Made by a program: the position numbers and the translations under genes
Shown: positions 54,973-63,577 of the stretch, one piece after another
Layout: each line of letters begins with the position of its first letter
How positions within the stretch are numbered: the first letter of the stretch is position 1
Origin: Streptomyces sp. NBC_01235
GTDB taxonomy: Bacteria; Actinomycetota; Actinomycetes; Streptomycetales; Streptomycetaceae
DNA length: 64,000 nt
Reading direction: 5' to 3'
Assembly: GCF_035989285.1 (NCBI RefSeq)
Contig: NZ_CP108513.1
Location: 11,026,045 to 11,090,044, forward strand
Notes under the pieces: model-generated
What the model was told of the DNA's origin: nothing
Seen by the model: only the letters and a program-made list of their open reading frames with translations
The model's database searches: none

Positions 54973-56175
54973 TTACCCCTCAACATCGTCTTGGACCAGC
55001 CGTGCCCAATGCTTACGGCCGCGGGCCTCATCTGATGCGTATACAAAGCGAGTCACCGTCCATTCTGGGGCGACGAGCGGTGAGAATACAGAAGTGGCTA
55101 CGGTCTGAAACCCTCGGATTGACGAGCTGAGAAGCTCCGTAACGTTTTGTTCGAAATCGGCATTGCCGCCGCCGTAGAGCTCATCGACCAGCAGGAGTGT
55201 TGGCTGTGTACGAGCATAGGTCTCCGCGAGGGCTACGAGGACCTCAAGTACCACGCTCCTATCCAGCGATCTATCGTGACCTCGATCTGAAATGACCTTG
55301 TCACCCAGGGTGTACTCGGCCTGAATCTGATCTTCCACAATCCGTATCTGCTTGACTGCTCCGCGAACGATCTCTGGCAACTCCGTGATCAGATTTCGAA
55401 CGGCCCAATGATCCAGCCCGAGCAGCCTTCCTAGCTCGCGCACATCTCGAGGCGCATATGCCCAAACCGACGGGAGAGTGACTATTCGATACGGCTGGGA
55501 GAGAAACGGCACAGCGGTTCCGTCAGCCGAGAAGAGCAGTTGCTCGCCTTCGGCTCTGAACTCGGCTCGGCGTGGTTGGGGGTCGTACCAGTTGATCGCC
55601 GCGTGCACTGTCGAATCCGATCGGTCCCGGCGATCCATGATAATTGAAGGTGAGGACAAACCGGACAGGAGTGAAATGAAGTGAGTCTTGCCGATACCCG
55701 TTCCGCCGAGGAAAAGATTGCATCGCGAGAACCGTACGGTCGTCGGCTCCGCTAGCCAGATATCCTTGAGAATGTCGATGGAGTGGATCCATCCGAAAGG
55801 GCGGGATATGCCGCCGTGCTCCATGCGGATTCGTGTCTCATGGAGGTCTTTCCACCCTCGTAGTAGTGACGCAGGATAGGCCCCGCCAGCGTTGGTATCG
55901 ACAAGACGCGCGCAACGGGCACATAGCCAGATTCCGTTGGGAGGAGCGCTGCGTTGGGTGTCGGTCAGGCCGCCGGTGCCCCGGGGGCCGTTGGGCGCTG
56001 CAGCATAGATATGGGCGGCCGTGCCTGTGAGCTCAAAGTCCGCGCTGCCCGATCCTGGGCCAATGGTTAGCACTCCACAGCCTGGGTTGGAGCACCGGTA
56101 AGCTGCCCTCAGCGCCAGTGTGCCCTTGGTCTTATCCGTGAAGTTCGCCCGTCGACCCGACTGCTCGGAGTCCAC
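54973..56175 (-). CDS. HNH-like zinc-finger/P-loop ATPase fusion, putative defence protein
   Basis: 400 residues from GTG 56175, with a GGGAG ribosome site. Residues ~20-112 form a treble-clef, HNH-like module: C28/C33 (CSNPGC), TAAHIYAA with H55, GIWLC..C (C85, C88) and a closing RGWKDLHE helix. The last catalytic His of true HNH nucleases is not evident, so it may bind zinc without cutting DNA. Residues ~145-400 are an ATPase: Walker A GGTGIGKT (157-164) and a Walker B-like LLLVDELYGG late in the protein, recalling AAA/OLD-type ATPases of defence systems. Base composition is clearly lower in GC than its neighbours, a sign of transfer. It is bracketed by iterons at 54,863 and 56,244 and lies upstream, on the same strand, of the 1195-aa gene. 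A DNA- or damage-sensing effector is a reasonable inference. Confidence 0.7.
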   Translation of the reverse strand: MDSEQSGRRANFTDKTKGTLALRAAYRCSNPGCGVLTIGPGSGSADFELTGTAAHIYAAAPNGPRGTGGLTDTQRSAPPNGIWLCARCARLVDTNAGGAYPASLLRGWKDLHETRIRMEHGGISRPFGWIHSIDILKDIWLAEPTTVRFSRCNLFLGGTGIGKTHFISLLSGLSSPSIIMDRRDRSDSTVHAAINWYDPQPRRAEFRAEGEQLLFSADGTAVPFLSQPYRIVTLPSVWAYAPRDVRELGRLLGLDHWAVRNLITELPEIVRGAVKQIRIVEDQIQAEYTLGDKVISDRGHDRSLDRSVVLEVLVALAETYARTQPTLLLVDELYGGGNADFEQNVTELLSSSIRGFQTVATSVFSPLVAPEWTVTRFVYASDEARGRKHWARLVQDDVEG

Positions 56176-56184
56176 AGCATCTCC

Positions 56185-56203
56185 CTTCGTTCGTTCAACG
56201 AAG
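56185..56203 (-). promoter_or_regulatory. Dyad over the ribosome site of the HNH-like/ATPase gene
   Basis: CTTCGTT/AACGAAG arms with a 5-nt spacer lie immediately upstream of, and touch, the ribosome-binding sequence for GTG 56175. The hairpin could limit translation or be an operator. A possible -10 (TATGGT) lies just upstream on the minus strand. Confidence 0.45.
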
Positions 56204-56243
56204 AGGCACCATAGTCCGGGGACTGGTCGGCTTCCCCCTGCAG

Positions 56244-56297
56244 CCCGCTCAGGGTCCCAACTGTGGTGCTCAGGCTCGCCAACTATGGCGCCCAGTC
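56244..56297 (-). repeat. Right iteron array of the 51-56 kb cassettes (inverted)
   Basis: On the minus strand: TGGGCGCCATAGTTGGCGAG, then TGAGCACCACAGTTGGGACC, then TGAGCGGG, spaced about 21 bp. They are degenerate copies of the units at 51,018, in the opposite orientation, so the two outer arrays face each other. The array lies ~70 bp upstream of the HNH-like/ATPase start. Confidence 0.65.
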
Positions 56298-56374
56298 ACA
56301 GGGCCGATCGGGTCCGGACTCGCAGGCGTATCCACGGCAGGGGATCGGATGCTCATGCACGAGATGCCCACGTC

Positions 56375-57436
56375 CTACTCCGGAGGCGGCGTCACCAGCT
56401 TTGTAGTGCTCGGGTCGACGTCCGCTGCACAGGCCAGGGTCGGGAGGTCGCGGTCGAGCAGGCCGTTCATTTCGATGGCCACACGGCTGAGCAGGTGGGC
56501 GGCTTGGACGGACTGGCCGTCGGCGACGGCGGCGTAGAACCGGGCGGCATAGGTGATGGCGTCGACATCGCCGATCGTGTCGGACATTCCGATGGCGAAC
56601 GGCACGGTGCCGACCAGCTTCCCGGTCTGGGCTGCGGAGTGGCAGGAGTTCAGCAGGACCAGCAGCGGCTTGTCGTCCACGGCGGCGATGGCCCGGGCGA
56701 AGGCGCTGGCGCTGACGATGGCACCTTCGTGGAAGCCGTTCTCGCCCTTCTCGAAAGCGATCAGGTCCTGTGTGCTGTGGCCGGAGAAGTGCACGACGTG
56801 GGGACGGAACCGGGTCAGCGCGTCCAGGAAGACGTCCGCCGTCGCAGCAGGGTGGACATCCAGTTCGACAAGGTTGCGATGGGTGGCGCTCTGCACGGCC
56901 GCACGAATCCTCTGTTGTTCCTGGCCGACTCGCAGGTCACCGGCGGAGGCGGCTGCCAGTAGCAGCACTCGCAGTTTCTCCGGCTTCGGGGCCCGCAGTT
57001 CTTTCAGCACTGTGCGCACCTCGCCCTCCGTCGCCGACAGGCGGCTCTCGATCTTCTGCTGCTCAGCTGCGGCATGACGCTCCGTCTTCTGCTGTTCACG
57101 CTGGCGAGCCTTCTCTGCGGCGGCCCGCTCAACCTGTTCCGCCTTCGCCAGCTTGGCCGACAGGTCAGCTGCCTCCTTGGAGAGCTTGCCGACCTTGGCG
57201 CTCCACGTGCTGGCGTCCTGGCCAGCTTTGTTGGCCTCGTTCTCGTACCGCTGGGCAGCACGCTGCTTGCTGTTGACGGTGCCCTGGCTGCTCGCCTTGG
57301 CGGCTGCGGCTTTCTCCTTCGTGGCCTTCGCGCGCTTGTCGGCTTCCTTCTTGCGGAACTCGCCGACCTTCTTCTCCGCGTCAGCGCGAGCCTTGTTCTT
57401 TCTGTCCAGCTGGCTCCGGTAGTAACTGGCGTTCAT
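56375..57436 (-). CDS. CHAT-domain caspase-like protease with N-terminal coiled coil
   Basis: 353 residues from ATG 57436, preceded by GAGAGG. Residues 1-145 are a highly charged coiled coil rich in Lys, Ala and Glu. Residues ~153-345 are a CHAT domain: LRVLLLAA strand, RPHVVHFSGHS with the catalytic His (H220 expected), and KPLLVLLNSCHSA with the catalytic Cys (C265). CHAT proteases in bacteria act as executioners in defence systems, for example together with gasdermins or with other CHAT or TPR sensors. Here the protein is a single small gene with no recognisable gasdermin or substrate protein beside it. The coiled coil could mediate oligomerisation or sensing. It is on the same strand as, and 199 bp downstream of, the HNH-like/ATPase start, with iterons in between, so it is probably a separate transcription unit. 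Confidence 0.82.
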   Translation of the reverse strand: MNASYYRSQLDRKNKARADAEKKVGEFRKKEADKRAKATKEKAAAAKASSQGTVNSKQRAAQRYENEANKAGQDASTWSAKVGKLSKEAADLSAKLAKAEQVERAAAEKARQREQQKTERHAAAEQQKIESRLSATEGEVRTVLKELRAPKPEKLRVLLLAAASAGDLRVGQEQQRIRAAVQSATHRNLVELDVHPAATADVFLDALTRFRPHVVHFSGHSTQDLIAFEKGENGFHEGAIVSASAFARAIAAVDDKPLLVLLNSCHSAAQTGKLVGTVPFAIGMSDTIGDVDAITYAARFYAAVADGQSVQAAHLLSRVAIEMNGLLDRDLPTLACAADVDPSTTKLVTPPPE

Positions 57437-57631
57437 GGGCGTGCCTCTCTGCGGTTCCCGTCTCGCCAGGCTATGGCCACCCACTGACAACGCCCCTCGC
57501 CGCTTCCCACAGCGTTCCTGCAGGTGTGGCGGCAAGACGGGCAGTCCTGTGCGGGTCCGCTGACGATCGTGGCGGACGGGTCACGTTCCTTGCCCCGAAG
57601 GCCATCTGAGCGCTGGTAGATACTGGCCGCC

Positions 57632-57853
57632 ATGGCAGAAGGCTCCGATCCGCAGCAGGACGTCACCTACCGGGCGCCGGTCGGCTCCGTCGATCTCAAG
57701 GCGTTCGACGAAGACGGCAACTCGTACGAGATCCGTGCGTGCCACGACTGTCTGCCGTGGTACGCGGAGGTCGTGGTCGTTGCCGGGGAAGTCCTCGTCA
57801 GGGAGTGGCATGCGGTGGGATGTCCGCAGTTCCAGGAGCTCATCCGGGACTGA
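57632..57853 (+). CDS. Small conserved-looking protein of unknown function (73 aa)
   Basis: From ATG 57632, divergent from the CHAT gene with about 195 bp between. The sequence has a beta-rich look (YEIRACHDC, WYAEVVVVAGEVLVREW) and one CxxC pair (CHDC). No family recognised. It ends 38 bp before the next gene on the same strand, so the two are likely co-transcribed; that is the only functional clue. Codon usage matches the neighbourhood, which supports a real gene. Confidence 0.55.
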   Translation: MAEGSDPQQDVTYRAPVGSVDLKAFDEDGNSYEIRACHDCLPWYAEVVVVAGEVLVREWHAVGCPQFQELIRD

Positions 57854-57891
57854 GACGGGAATTCATCGCCCAGGGTCGGGACACATCTCCT

Positions 57892-59037
57892 ATGGGTGAT
57901 GATGTTGTAGTGAGTCTGGACCTGAGCAATTACGAACTCCTCTGGCCCGCATCGCTGTTCATATCCGAGGGCGAGCGCGTGCTCCGGTCCACAGGCTCCT
58001 GGCAGGACCGGGCTATTTGGCTCATGACGGAGGCCCTGACCGGCACAACTGCAGTCGCCGACTTCGAGGATCTGCCCAACCACACCGCGCCGACATCCGA
58101 TCCCTGGGCGACCACCGCCACCGGCTGGGGCACCAAACGGGCCGTGATGGACCAGCACGACTGGTTCACCGAACTCATCCGCCGGGCGCCCGAGCTCAGG
58201 CATGCGGCCGCGCCCCGGCCGTACTGGCCGCAGCGCCGCGGCAACGGACTCGCTCACGATGGCAGTACCGCGCGGGACACCCGACGGGACTTCGCGCGGC
58301 TCATCGGCGAGTTCGCCGACAACGGCTACCTGGTCGAAGTCTTCGGCGAGGAATGCATCGACGATCACAGCGAGCTGCCTGACCCCTCCGACGTGATCGA
58401 CAGGCGACTTGGCATCCCTGATCTGTGGCCGCTGGCGCCGGAGGCGTGGGGCGAAGACACCTTCTATGGGCTGATCGAGGTGTTCCACGACCTGGTGAGC
58501 CGCCCCCGTACGCGGCGCTTCCACTCCTACAGCGGCTGCGGATGGCACCACTCGGAGTTTCACAACGGCCCGGCACGCGTCCTGTACCGGTGGAAAGTCA
58601 ACCAGCTGTTGCGCGAGGCCGGCATCGATTACGAACTGGCCGCCGAGGGTGAGGACCTCGGGCGCCTGGTCGCCGTCACCGACGACGCCCGAAGCCAGCT
58701 GGTGCACCGCGCCCTCAACGACAGCCCACCCGACACCACCGCCGGTGTCCGCCACGCCATCGCCCTCTTCCGAGGGCGTGACACGTCAGCCGAGAGCAAG
58801 CGATCGGCCATCTTCAACCTCGCCCGCATCCTTGAGGAACGCCGTGCCCTGATCAAGCAGCACCTCGGGAAGGACGAAGGCGCGCTGTTCGAGATCGCCA
58901 ACCGCTTCGACCTGCGCCACCGCCGGGCCGACCAGCGCGGCGAGTACGACGAAGCATTCCTCGACTGGATCTTCTGGTGGTACCTCGCCACGGTAGAGCT
59001 GACCAACCGGCTGATCGCGTTGCGGCGCCTCGCCTGA
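57892..59037 (+). CDS. Putative abortive-infection-like protein with AbiJ/HEPN-type C-terminus
   Basis: 381 residues from ATG 57892. The C-terminal ~90 residues (AIFNLARILEERR, LFEIANRFDLRHR, YDEAFLDWIFWWYLATVELTNRL) resemble the helical C-terminal domain of AbiJ-like/HEPN-fold proteins, where a conserved Arg-His pair in an IANxFxIRH-type motif is typical; HEPN proteins of this kind are often RNases in abortive infection. A central HSYSGCGWHHSEFH segment is His-rich and could bind metal. No membrane segments. It follows the 73-aa gene by 38 bp, in a stretch with other defence-like genes. The relationship is recalled from pattern only; the N-terminal half is unknown to me. Confidence 0.5.
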   Translation: MGDDVVVSLDLSNYELLWPASLFISEGERVLRSTGSWQDRAIWLMTEALTGTTAVADFEDLPNHTAPTSDPWATTATGWGTKRAVMDQHDWFTELIRRAPELRHAAAPRPYWPQRRGNGLAHDGSTARDTRRDFARLIGEFADNGYLVEVFGEECIDDHSELPDPSDVIDRRLGIPDLWPLAPEAWGEDTFYGLIEVFHDLVSRPRTRRFHSYSGCGWHHSEFHNGPARVLYRWKVNQLLREAGIDYELAAEGEDLGRLVAVTDDARSQLVHRALNDSPPDTTAGVRHAIALFRGRDTSAESKRSAIFNLARILEERRALIKQHLGKDEGALFEIANRFDLRHRRADQRGEYDEAFLDWIFWWYLATVELTNRLIALRRLA

Positions 59038-59077
59038 GCCGTGGCGCCGAACGTGCCTCCCCGATCGGGTGACTGTC

Positions 59078-62000
59078 TCAGTAGTCGTCCCGTTCGGAGG
59101 GCGGTCCGTACTGCTCGATGAGGTCGCAGGTGCAGGTGCCGCCTTCGTACGACTCCTTCTCGCACTTGTCATGGTGGTCTCGCTCCAGCAGCGGCTTCGC
59201 GGGAACGGGCCGCGGGCTGAGTGCGGTGGGTCGGGCCGGGGCAGTCTGGTCGGCAGCGCGGAACTCGATGTCCACGACAGCGGAGGCGATTTCGTCCTTG
59301 CGCCACTTCTCGGGGGAGTTGTGGTTCACCAGGCCGCCTGCGTAGGCCATGCGCAGCAGTTCGGCCTTGGTGTGCTTGCGCATCAGCTCGTTCATGCGCG
59401 ACATCCGCGCCCTGCCCCCCGCCGCCTGAGCCTCGCCGTCCGTCACGGTGTCGCCCTGGTCGTGCTCCTTCTGCGCCTGTGCGTCCGATGGCGCGGGCTG
59501 GAGGGGACCGTCGTCCACCGATGCCGGGCTGGACGGGGCCGGCACCGCTGCCTTCGCCCAGGGCACGCCCAGGGAGGCGACGGCGGCCTGCTGTTCGGGG
59601 GTGAGCTTGTCCCACCTCGCCCGGGTGTTCGATGTCCATACGCCTAGCTTGACGATCACCGGCTCGGTCTCGCCGTCGACCGCGATCTGTTCACTGTGGC
59701 CGCGCGGTACAGGCCGGTGGGCTCCTTCCCGCTCGACCCACTGCGCGAGGGCCGCCAGGCCCCGCTGGAACGCCTGCTGCGCCTTGCCCGGGCCCTTCGT
59801 CGCGCGCGGAGCAGCAGGGGCCGGAGACGGCGCCTGGACGGGCTTCACGCCCAGCGTGGACAGCCGCTCCTGTTGCTCGGTCGACAGCTGCGCCCAAGTA
59901 GCCGGCTGGGACTGCCGCTGGAGCCACCGCCCGATGTCATCGCCGTCCATCAGCACGCCCGGCTGGATCTCGGGCAGGCTGCCGTCGGCGTCGACCAGGT
60001 CCGCGAGGACGCGGTAGTGGCGTTGCCAGTCCAGCGGCCACGGGCAGTTCCAGTCCGGGTCGATGGCCGCCAGCTGCTCCGCCCGCTTCGCCGCCCGCTC
60101 CGCGTCCTTACCGAGGCCGCCCTTGCGGCGGAGGTTGGCCATGTGCTGGCCGACCGGCACCATCGCCTCGCCCTCGCCCCACACCTGGTCCTGGCGGGGA
60201 GCAAGGTGGCCCGTGGCCTGCCGGTAGGAGCGCAGCGCGGCGAGTTTGGACTCCCACGCCTCCTCGCCCGGTTCCCACACCATTCCGGCCTCCGGGGCGT
60301 CCAGCAGCTCCTTGCGCCGCGGCTCCATCTCCCCGGCCCGCAGGGCCTTCCGCTGCTGGTGGACCCATCGCCCAAGCGGAAAATCTTTCGTCACCCCGAC
60401 CTGGGTCTCTGTGTCGTAGGGAACGGCGTAGAGGCCGGTGATCTCGTTCTCGGCCCGCCAGCGGATGAGGGCCTGGTAGCCCTCGAGCCACACCAGGGAC
60501 TCCGGCCGGTAGACCCGGGTGCGCAGGAAGGCCGCGATGGTCGACGCGTCGCGCGGGCTGGAGAAGTGGAGCAGGGCCGACTCGGCAGCGGCGTCGGTGC
60601 CGTCCTGCTCCTGGTTCTCACCGTCACCTTCGCCGCCGGCCCCGATGATCTGGCCGTCCTCATCGCGCTGGACGTGCACCTTGCGCTTCCCGCTGCTCAA
60701 GGCACGGGAAGCGAGCTGCTCAACGAGTCGTTCATCATGACTGCGTAGGCCCTGCAAAACCGCTACAAGAGGGCGAAAACTGGCGGAGGCGACCATGTCG
60801 GTAGGGTCCTCGCCGGGCTCCAGGAAGATCGGCACGATGATGCGGGCGATCTTCGTGCTGCCGTCGCGGTTGAGCCGGAGCGCGCGGCCGATGTTCTGGA
60901 CGATCTCCACCTGGGAGCCGCGGGTGTCGGCGAAGCAGATCGCCTCCGCTCCGCGCTCGCCGGTGATGTCCACGCCTTCCCCGAGGACCCGCACGGAGGC
61001 GAGGAACGCGCGGTGTACGCGCCGGTTGTTGGCGTCGATGCCGTTGGCGAACTGTCGCAGCACCTCCCGGCGTTCGCTGACGAGGTGGTCGCCGCACAGC
61101 CACGCCGCCCACACCCGGTCCGGGGGTACGTGGCGGCCGGCCTCCAGGCCGTAGAACTCCGCGTCGATCGACGACGCCGGGAGCTCCTTCTCCGCCTTGA
61201 CCATGGTCTCGCCATCGGTCTCGGTGACGTACAGCTGGGCAGCGGTTTCCGGCAGCTTCTCCGCGAACGCCGCGGCTTCCTCCACCTTCTGGTGGAAGGT
61301 CATGACGGTGCGCAGGTTGTACGCCGCCGCGTGCTCCAGCAGGGCGGTCTGCAGCAGGGCCAGGCGCCGGCCTCGCTGCGCCTCCTCCGATTCCCCGAGG
61401 ACCGGGGAGGGGTCGCGGATCTCCAGGACGTCGATCTCGAACGGGGCGAGGATTTCCCGCTCGATCGCCTCCGAGAGCCCGAGTTCAGCCCCAGGCAGCC
61501 AGGCGCCGAACGTGCCGTCCGGGTCGTCGGCCATGCTCGCGATCTCCGCCTCCTGGCCGTCGGCGCCCTTCTGCGGCTGGGGCGAGGCGAGGATGCGCGG
61601 GGTGGCGGTCAGGTACAGCCGGAAGTCCGCCGGGATCCGGGCGTTGTCGTGGATCGCCGCCCACGGCCTCCCAAGATCGCCAGTGGTTCCGTGGGCTTCG
61701 TCGATGATGGCGAGCGAAAAACCGTCCATCTGCTGTCCGTACAGGCGCTCTCCGCCCGCCAGAGCGGCCTCCAGCGGCCCGCGCACCTTGCGCTGGCCCT
61801 CGGGTGCGTCGATGTCCTCGCGGTCCACGAGAGAGGCGTACGTGGCGAACACGATGACGGGCCCGTGCCCTGCCCACAGGGCGAGCTGGATCGGGTTGGT
61901 GGTGGTGCGCACTCCCAGTTCGTTCAGCACCGGGTCGTTCTCCAGCGAGCACACCGCGACCATGGGGGAGCGGTGGCCCACCGCCCGCCAGGCCTGGGCG

Positions 62001-62227
62001 GTCTGCACGAGCAGGTCCAGGGTCGGCACGGTCACGAGGATCCGGCCCTCGGGGAAGCACTCCAGCGCGCTCGCGGCGGCCATGATCGTTTTGCCGGATC
62101 CGGTCGCTGACACGATCGTGCCACGGGCACCCTGTGGGGGCACAGATGATCTTGCAGGGAATCCGACCCACTTACGGAAACTCGACTTCTGGTCGATCTG
62201 GTGTTTCTTGAGCGGAATCCTGCTCAT
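59078..62227 (-). CDS. Subtelomeric DEAH-box helicase with helicase-associated repeats
   Basis: 1049 residues. ATG 62227 overlaps the upstream gene's stop (ATGA), which fixes the start although the frame stays open further upstream. Superfamily 2 motifs: I ATGSGKT (41-47), II DEAH (176-179), III TATPR (207-211), and VI QNIGRALRLNRDG. The C-terminal half holds repeats of the helicase-associated type (WESKLAALRSYRQATGHLAP, DWQRHYRVLADLVDADGSL, RGLAALAQWVEREGAHRPVP). Helicases of this kind are typical of the outermost genes on Streptomyces chromosomes and linear plasmids (compare ttrA, linked to telomere transfer); identity with TtrA is not established here. It is transcribed away from the telomere as the second gene of a two-gene operon. 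Confidence 0.88.
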   Translation of the reverse strand: MSRIPLKKHQIDQKSSFRKWVGFPARSSVPPQGARGTIVSATGSGKTIMAAASALECFPEGRILVTVPTLDLLVQTAQAWRAVGHRSPMVAVCSLENDPVLNELGVRTTTNPIQLALWAGHGPVIVFATYASLVDREDIDAPEGQRKVRGPLEAALAGGERLYGQQMDGFSLAIIDEAHGTTGDLGRPWAAIHDNARIPADFRLYLTATPRILASPQPQKGADGQEAEIASMADDPDGTFGAWLPGAELGLSEAIEREILAPFEIDVLEIRDPSPVLGESEEAQRGRRLALLQTALLEHAAAYNLRTVMTFHQKVEEAAAFAEKLPETAAQLYVTETDGETMVKAEKELPASSIDAEFYGLEAGRHVPPDRVWAAWLCGDHLVSERREVLRQFANGIDANNRRVHRAFLASVRVLGEGVDITGERGAEAICFADTRGSQVEIVQNIGRALRLNRDGSTKIARIIVPIFLEPGEDPTDMVASASFRPLVAVLQGLRSHDERLVEQLASRALSSGKRKVHVQRDEDGQIIGAGGEGDGENQEQDGTDAAAESALLHFSSPRDASTIAAFLRTRVYRPESLVWLEGYQALIRWRAENEITGLYAVPYDTETQVGVTKDFPLGRWVHQQRKALRAGEMEPRRKELLDAPEAGMVWEPGEEAWESKLAALRSYRQATGHLAPRQDQVWGEGEAMVPVGQHMANLRRKGGLGKDAERAAKRAEQLAAIDPDWNCPWPLDWQRHYRVLADLVDADGSLPEIQPGVLMDGDDIGRWLQRQSQPATWAQLSTEQQERLSTLGVKPVQAPSPAPAAPRATKGPGKAQQAFQRGLAALAQWVEREGAHRPVPRGHSEQIAVDGETEPVIVKLGVWTSNTRARWDKLTPEQQAAVASLGVPWAKAAVPAPSSPASVDDGPLQPAPSDAQAQKEHDQGDTVTDGEAQAAGGRARMSRMNELMRKHTKAELLRMAYAGGLVNHNSPEKWRKDEIASAVVDIEFRAADQTAPARPTALSPRPVPAKPLLERDHHDKCEKESYEGGTCTCDLIEQYGPPSERDDY

Positions 62228-63510
62228 CGCCCGTCCTCCTCTCCCGTGTCGTACAGCCAGCTGTTCTGAAGCCTTTCCAGTGCGGTTTCCTCCTGGCCGT
62301 GCTTCGTCCAGATCCCTTCGAGCCAGAGCGGGGTCGTCTCGATCCTCTCGCACAGCGCGAAGGACCCGGGCAGGTCGATCAGCACGAGCTCGCCCGCGAA
62401 CATGCCGCCCGGCCCGTAGCGGCGCCACAGCCGCTCCAGCCGCGCCCGGTGCTCGTGCAGGTACGCGTCCAGCGTCTGCGGGTAGGTCTCCGGCTCCGCC
62501 AGGTGCACGGTCCGCAGGGCGATGTCCACGAGCTCCTGGGACGACTCCTGGTCCCACTGCTCGGAGGTGGTGCCGGTCACGGCGGCATAGTGTTGCTCGC
62601 ACACGGCGAGGACGCGCTCGATGAGCTCCGCCGGCGCGTCGCTCTCCTCGTCACGAAGGGAAGGCCGACCGACACCCGTGTGCCGATCGGGCAGGGCGTG
62701 CAGTTCGCCGGTGCCGGCGCTTGCCTCCACCAGGTCCAGGCCGTGGTCGGCGAGGTGAGCCAGTAGCAAGCGAGACAGGACCTCCCCGTCCCGGGCGTGC
62801 AGCTGAGCGTTGTCCTCTCCGCTGTCGGGGGAGACGATCGCGCGGGTGAGGACGGTGTCGAAGAAGAACTCGGACAGGGCCTCGATCAACTCCGGGCGGG
62901 CAGATGCTGGCTGATCGTCCAGGGCGGCAACAGCGGCGTCCATGACCGCAGTGAGGAACCGCCCGCGAGCGCCCTGCAGTTGACGCGCCTCGCTCTGCGG
63001 GCTCTCCTCGACGGCCTCCACCACGCGGTACAGGCCCTGGTCCCCGTACAGGCCACCCGGCTTCTCCTTCGCCCGGCGCACCTTCGCCACGGCCTCCTCA
63101 ACGGACCGCGCATAGGTGTAGTTCGTCACCACCGAGGCCCCGGGATGCGCCGGGTCAGTCCGCTGCGCCACGATCCGATAGCGGATCAGCCCGGAGTCAG
63201 ACTCCACTGCCCCACCGCTCGCACCTTCCTGACGGTCCCGCAGCGCCTGGTGCCAGCGGTCCGCCTGAGCATCCCTCTCGGGAGAGTAGGCGTCCCACGC
63301 CGTGCCACCCATCAAGGTCCAGATGCGCCGCAACTCGTTCCGCCGAACCGCCGCCAGCCGCTCCTCCGTACTGAGTGGCCTCGGGTGACCCTCGCGGCTT
63401 TCCAGGCCACCCGCAGCCACCAACAGTTCGTGGATTTGTTCCGCCGTCAATCCGGTAACCTCACGCTGGATTTCCTCCCGTACCTTGAGGCGTATTTCGA
63501 CGCTAAACAA
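62224..63510 (-). CDS. Unknown 428-aa protein coupled to the subtelomeric helicase
   Basis: The last protein-coding gene before the telomere. It starts at TTG 63510 with a strong AAAGGGGA ribosome site and its stop overlaps the helicase ATG. No recognisable domain: an N-terminal helical segment (LTAEQIHELLVAAGG), a middle part with RYRIVAQRTDP...TNYTYARSVEEAVAKVRRAKE (a small alpha/beta unit), and a helical C-terminal half. No Walker motif, membrane segment or signal peptide. Tight coupling implies that it acts with the helicase, perhaps as an accessory or loading factor at replicon ends; this is inferred from context only. Confidence 0.8.
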   Translation of the reverse strand: MFSVEIRLKVREEIQREVTGLTAEQIHELLVAAGGLESREGHPRPLSTEERLAAVRRNELRRIWTLMGGTAWDAYSPERDAQADRWHQALRDRQEGASGGAVESDSGLIRYRIVAQRTDPAHPGASVVTNYTYARSVEEAVAKVRRAKEKPGGLYGDQGLYRVVEAVEESPQSEARQLQGARGRFLTAVMDAAVAALDDQPASARPELIEALSEFFFDTVLTRAIVSPDSGEDNAQLHARDGEVLSRLLLAHLADHGLDLVEASAGTGELHALPDRHTGVGRPSLRDEESDAPAELIERVLAVCEQHYAAVTGTTSEQWDQESSQELVDIALRTVHLAEPETYPQTLDAYLHEHRARLERLWRRYGPGGMFAGELVLIDLPGSFALCERIETTPLWLEGIWTKHGQEETALERLQNSWLYDTGEEDGR

Positions 63511-63577
63511 ATTCGTCCCCTTTCAAGACCTGCCCCAAGTGGTTGTGGGGTGTCCCATGTTTCCGCCAACGATACAT

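Noticed and set aside
54745..55035. 96-codon plus-strand frame between the 1195-aa gene and the HNH-like gene
   Set aside because: It overlaps the iterons and the ends of both minus-strand genes and shows no coding character.
62228..62602. N-terminal extension of the helicase to an upstream start
   Set aside because: The extension lies in another frame over the 428-aa gene and has no similarity to helicases; the ATGA overlap at 62224-62227 gives a natural coupled start.
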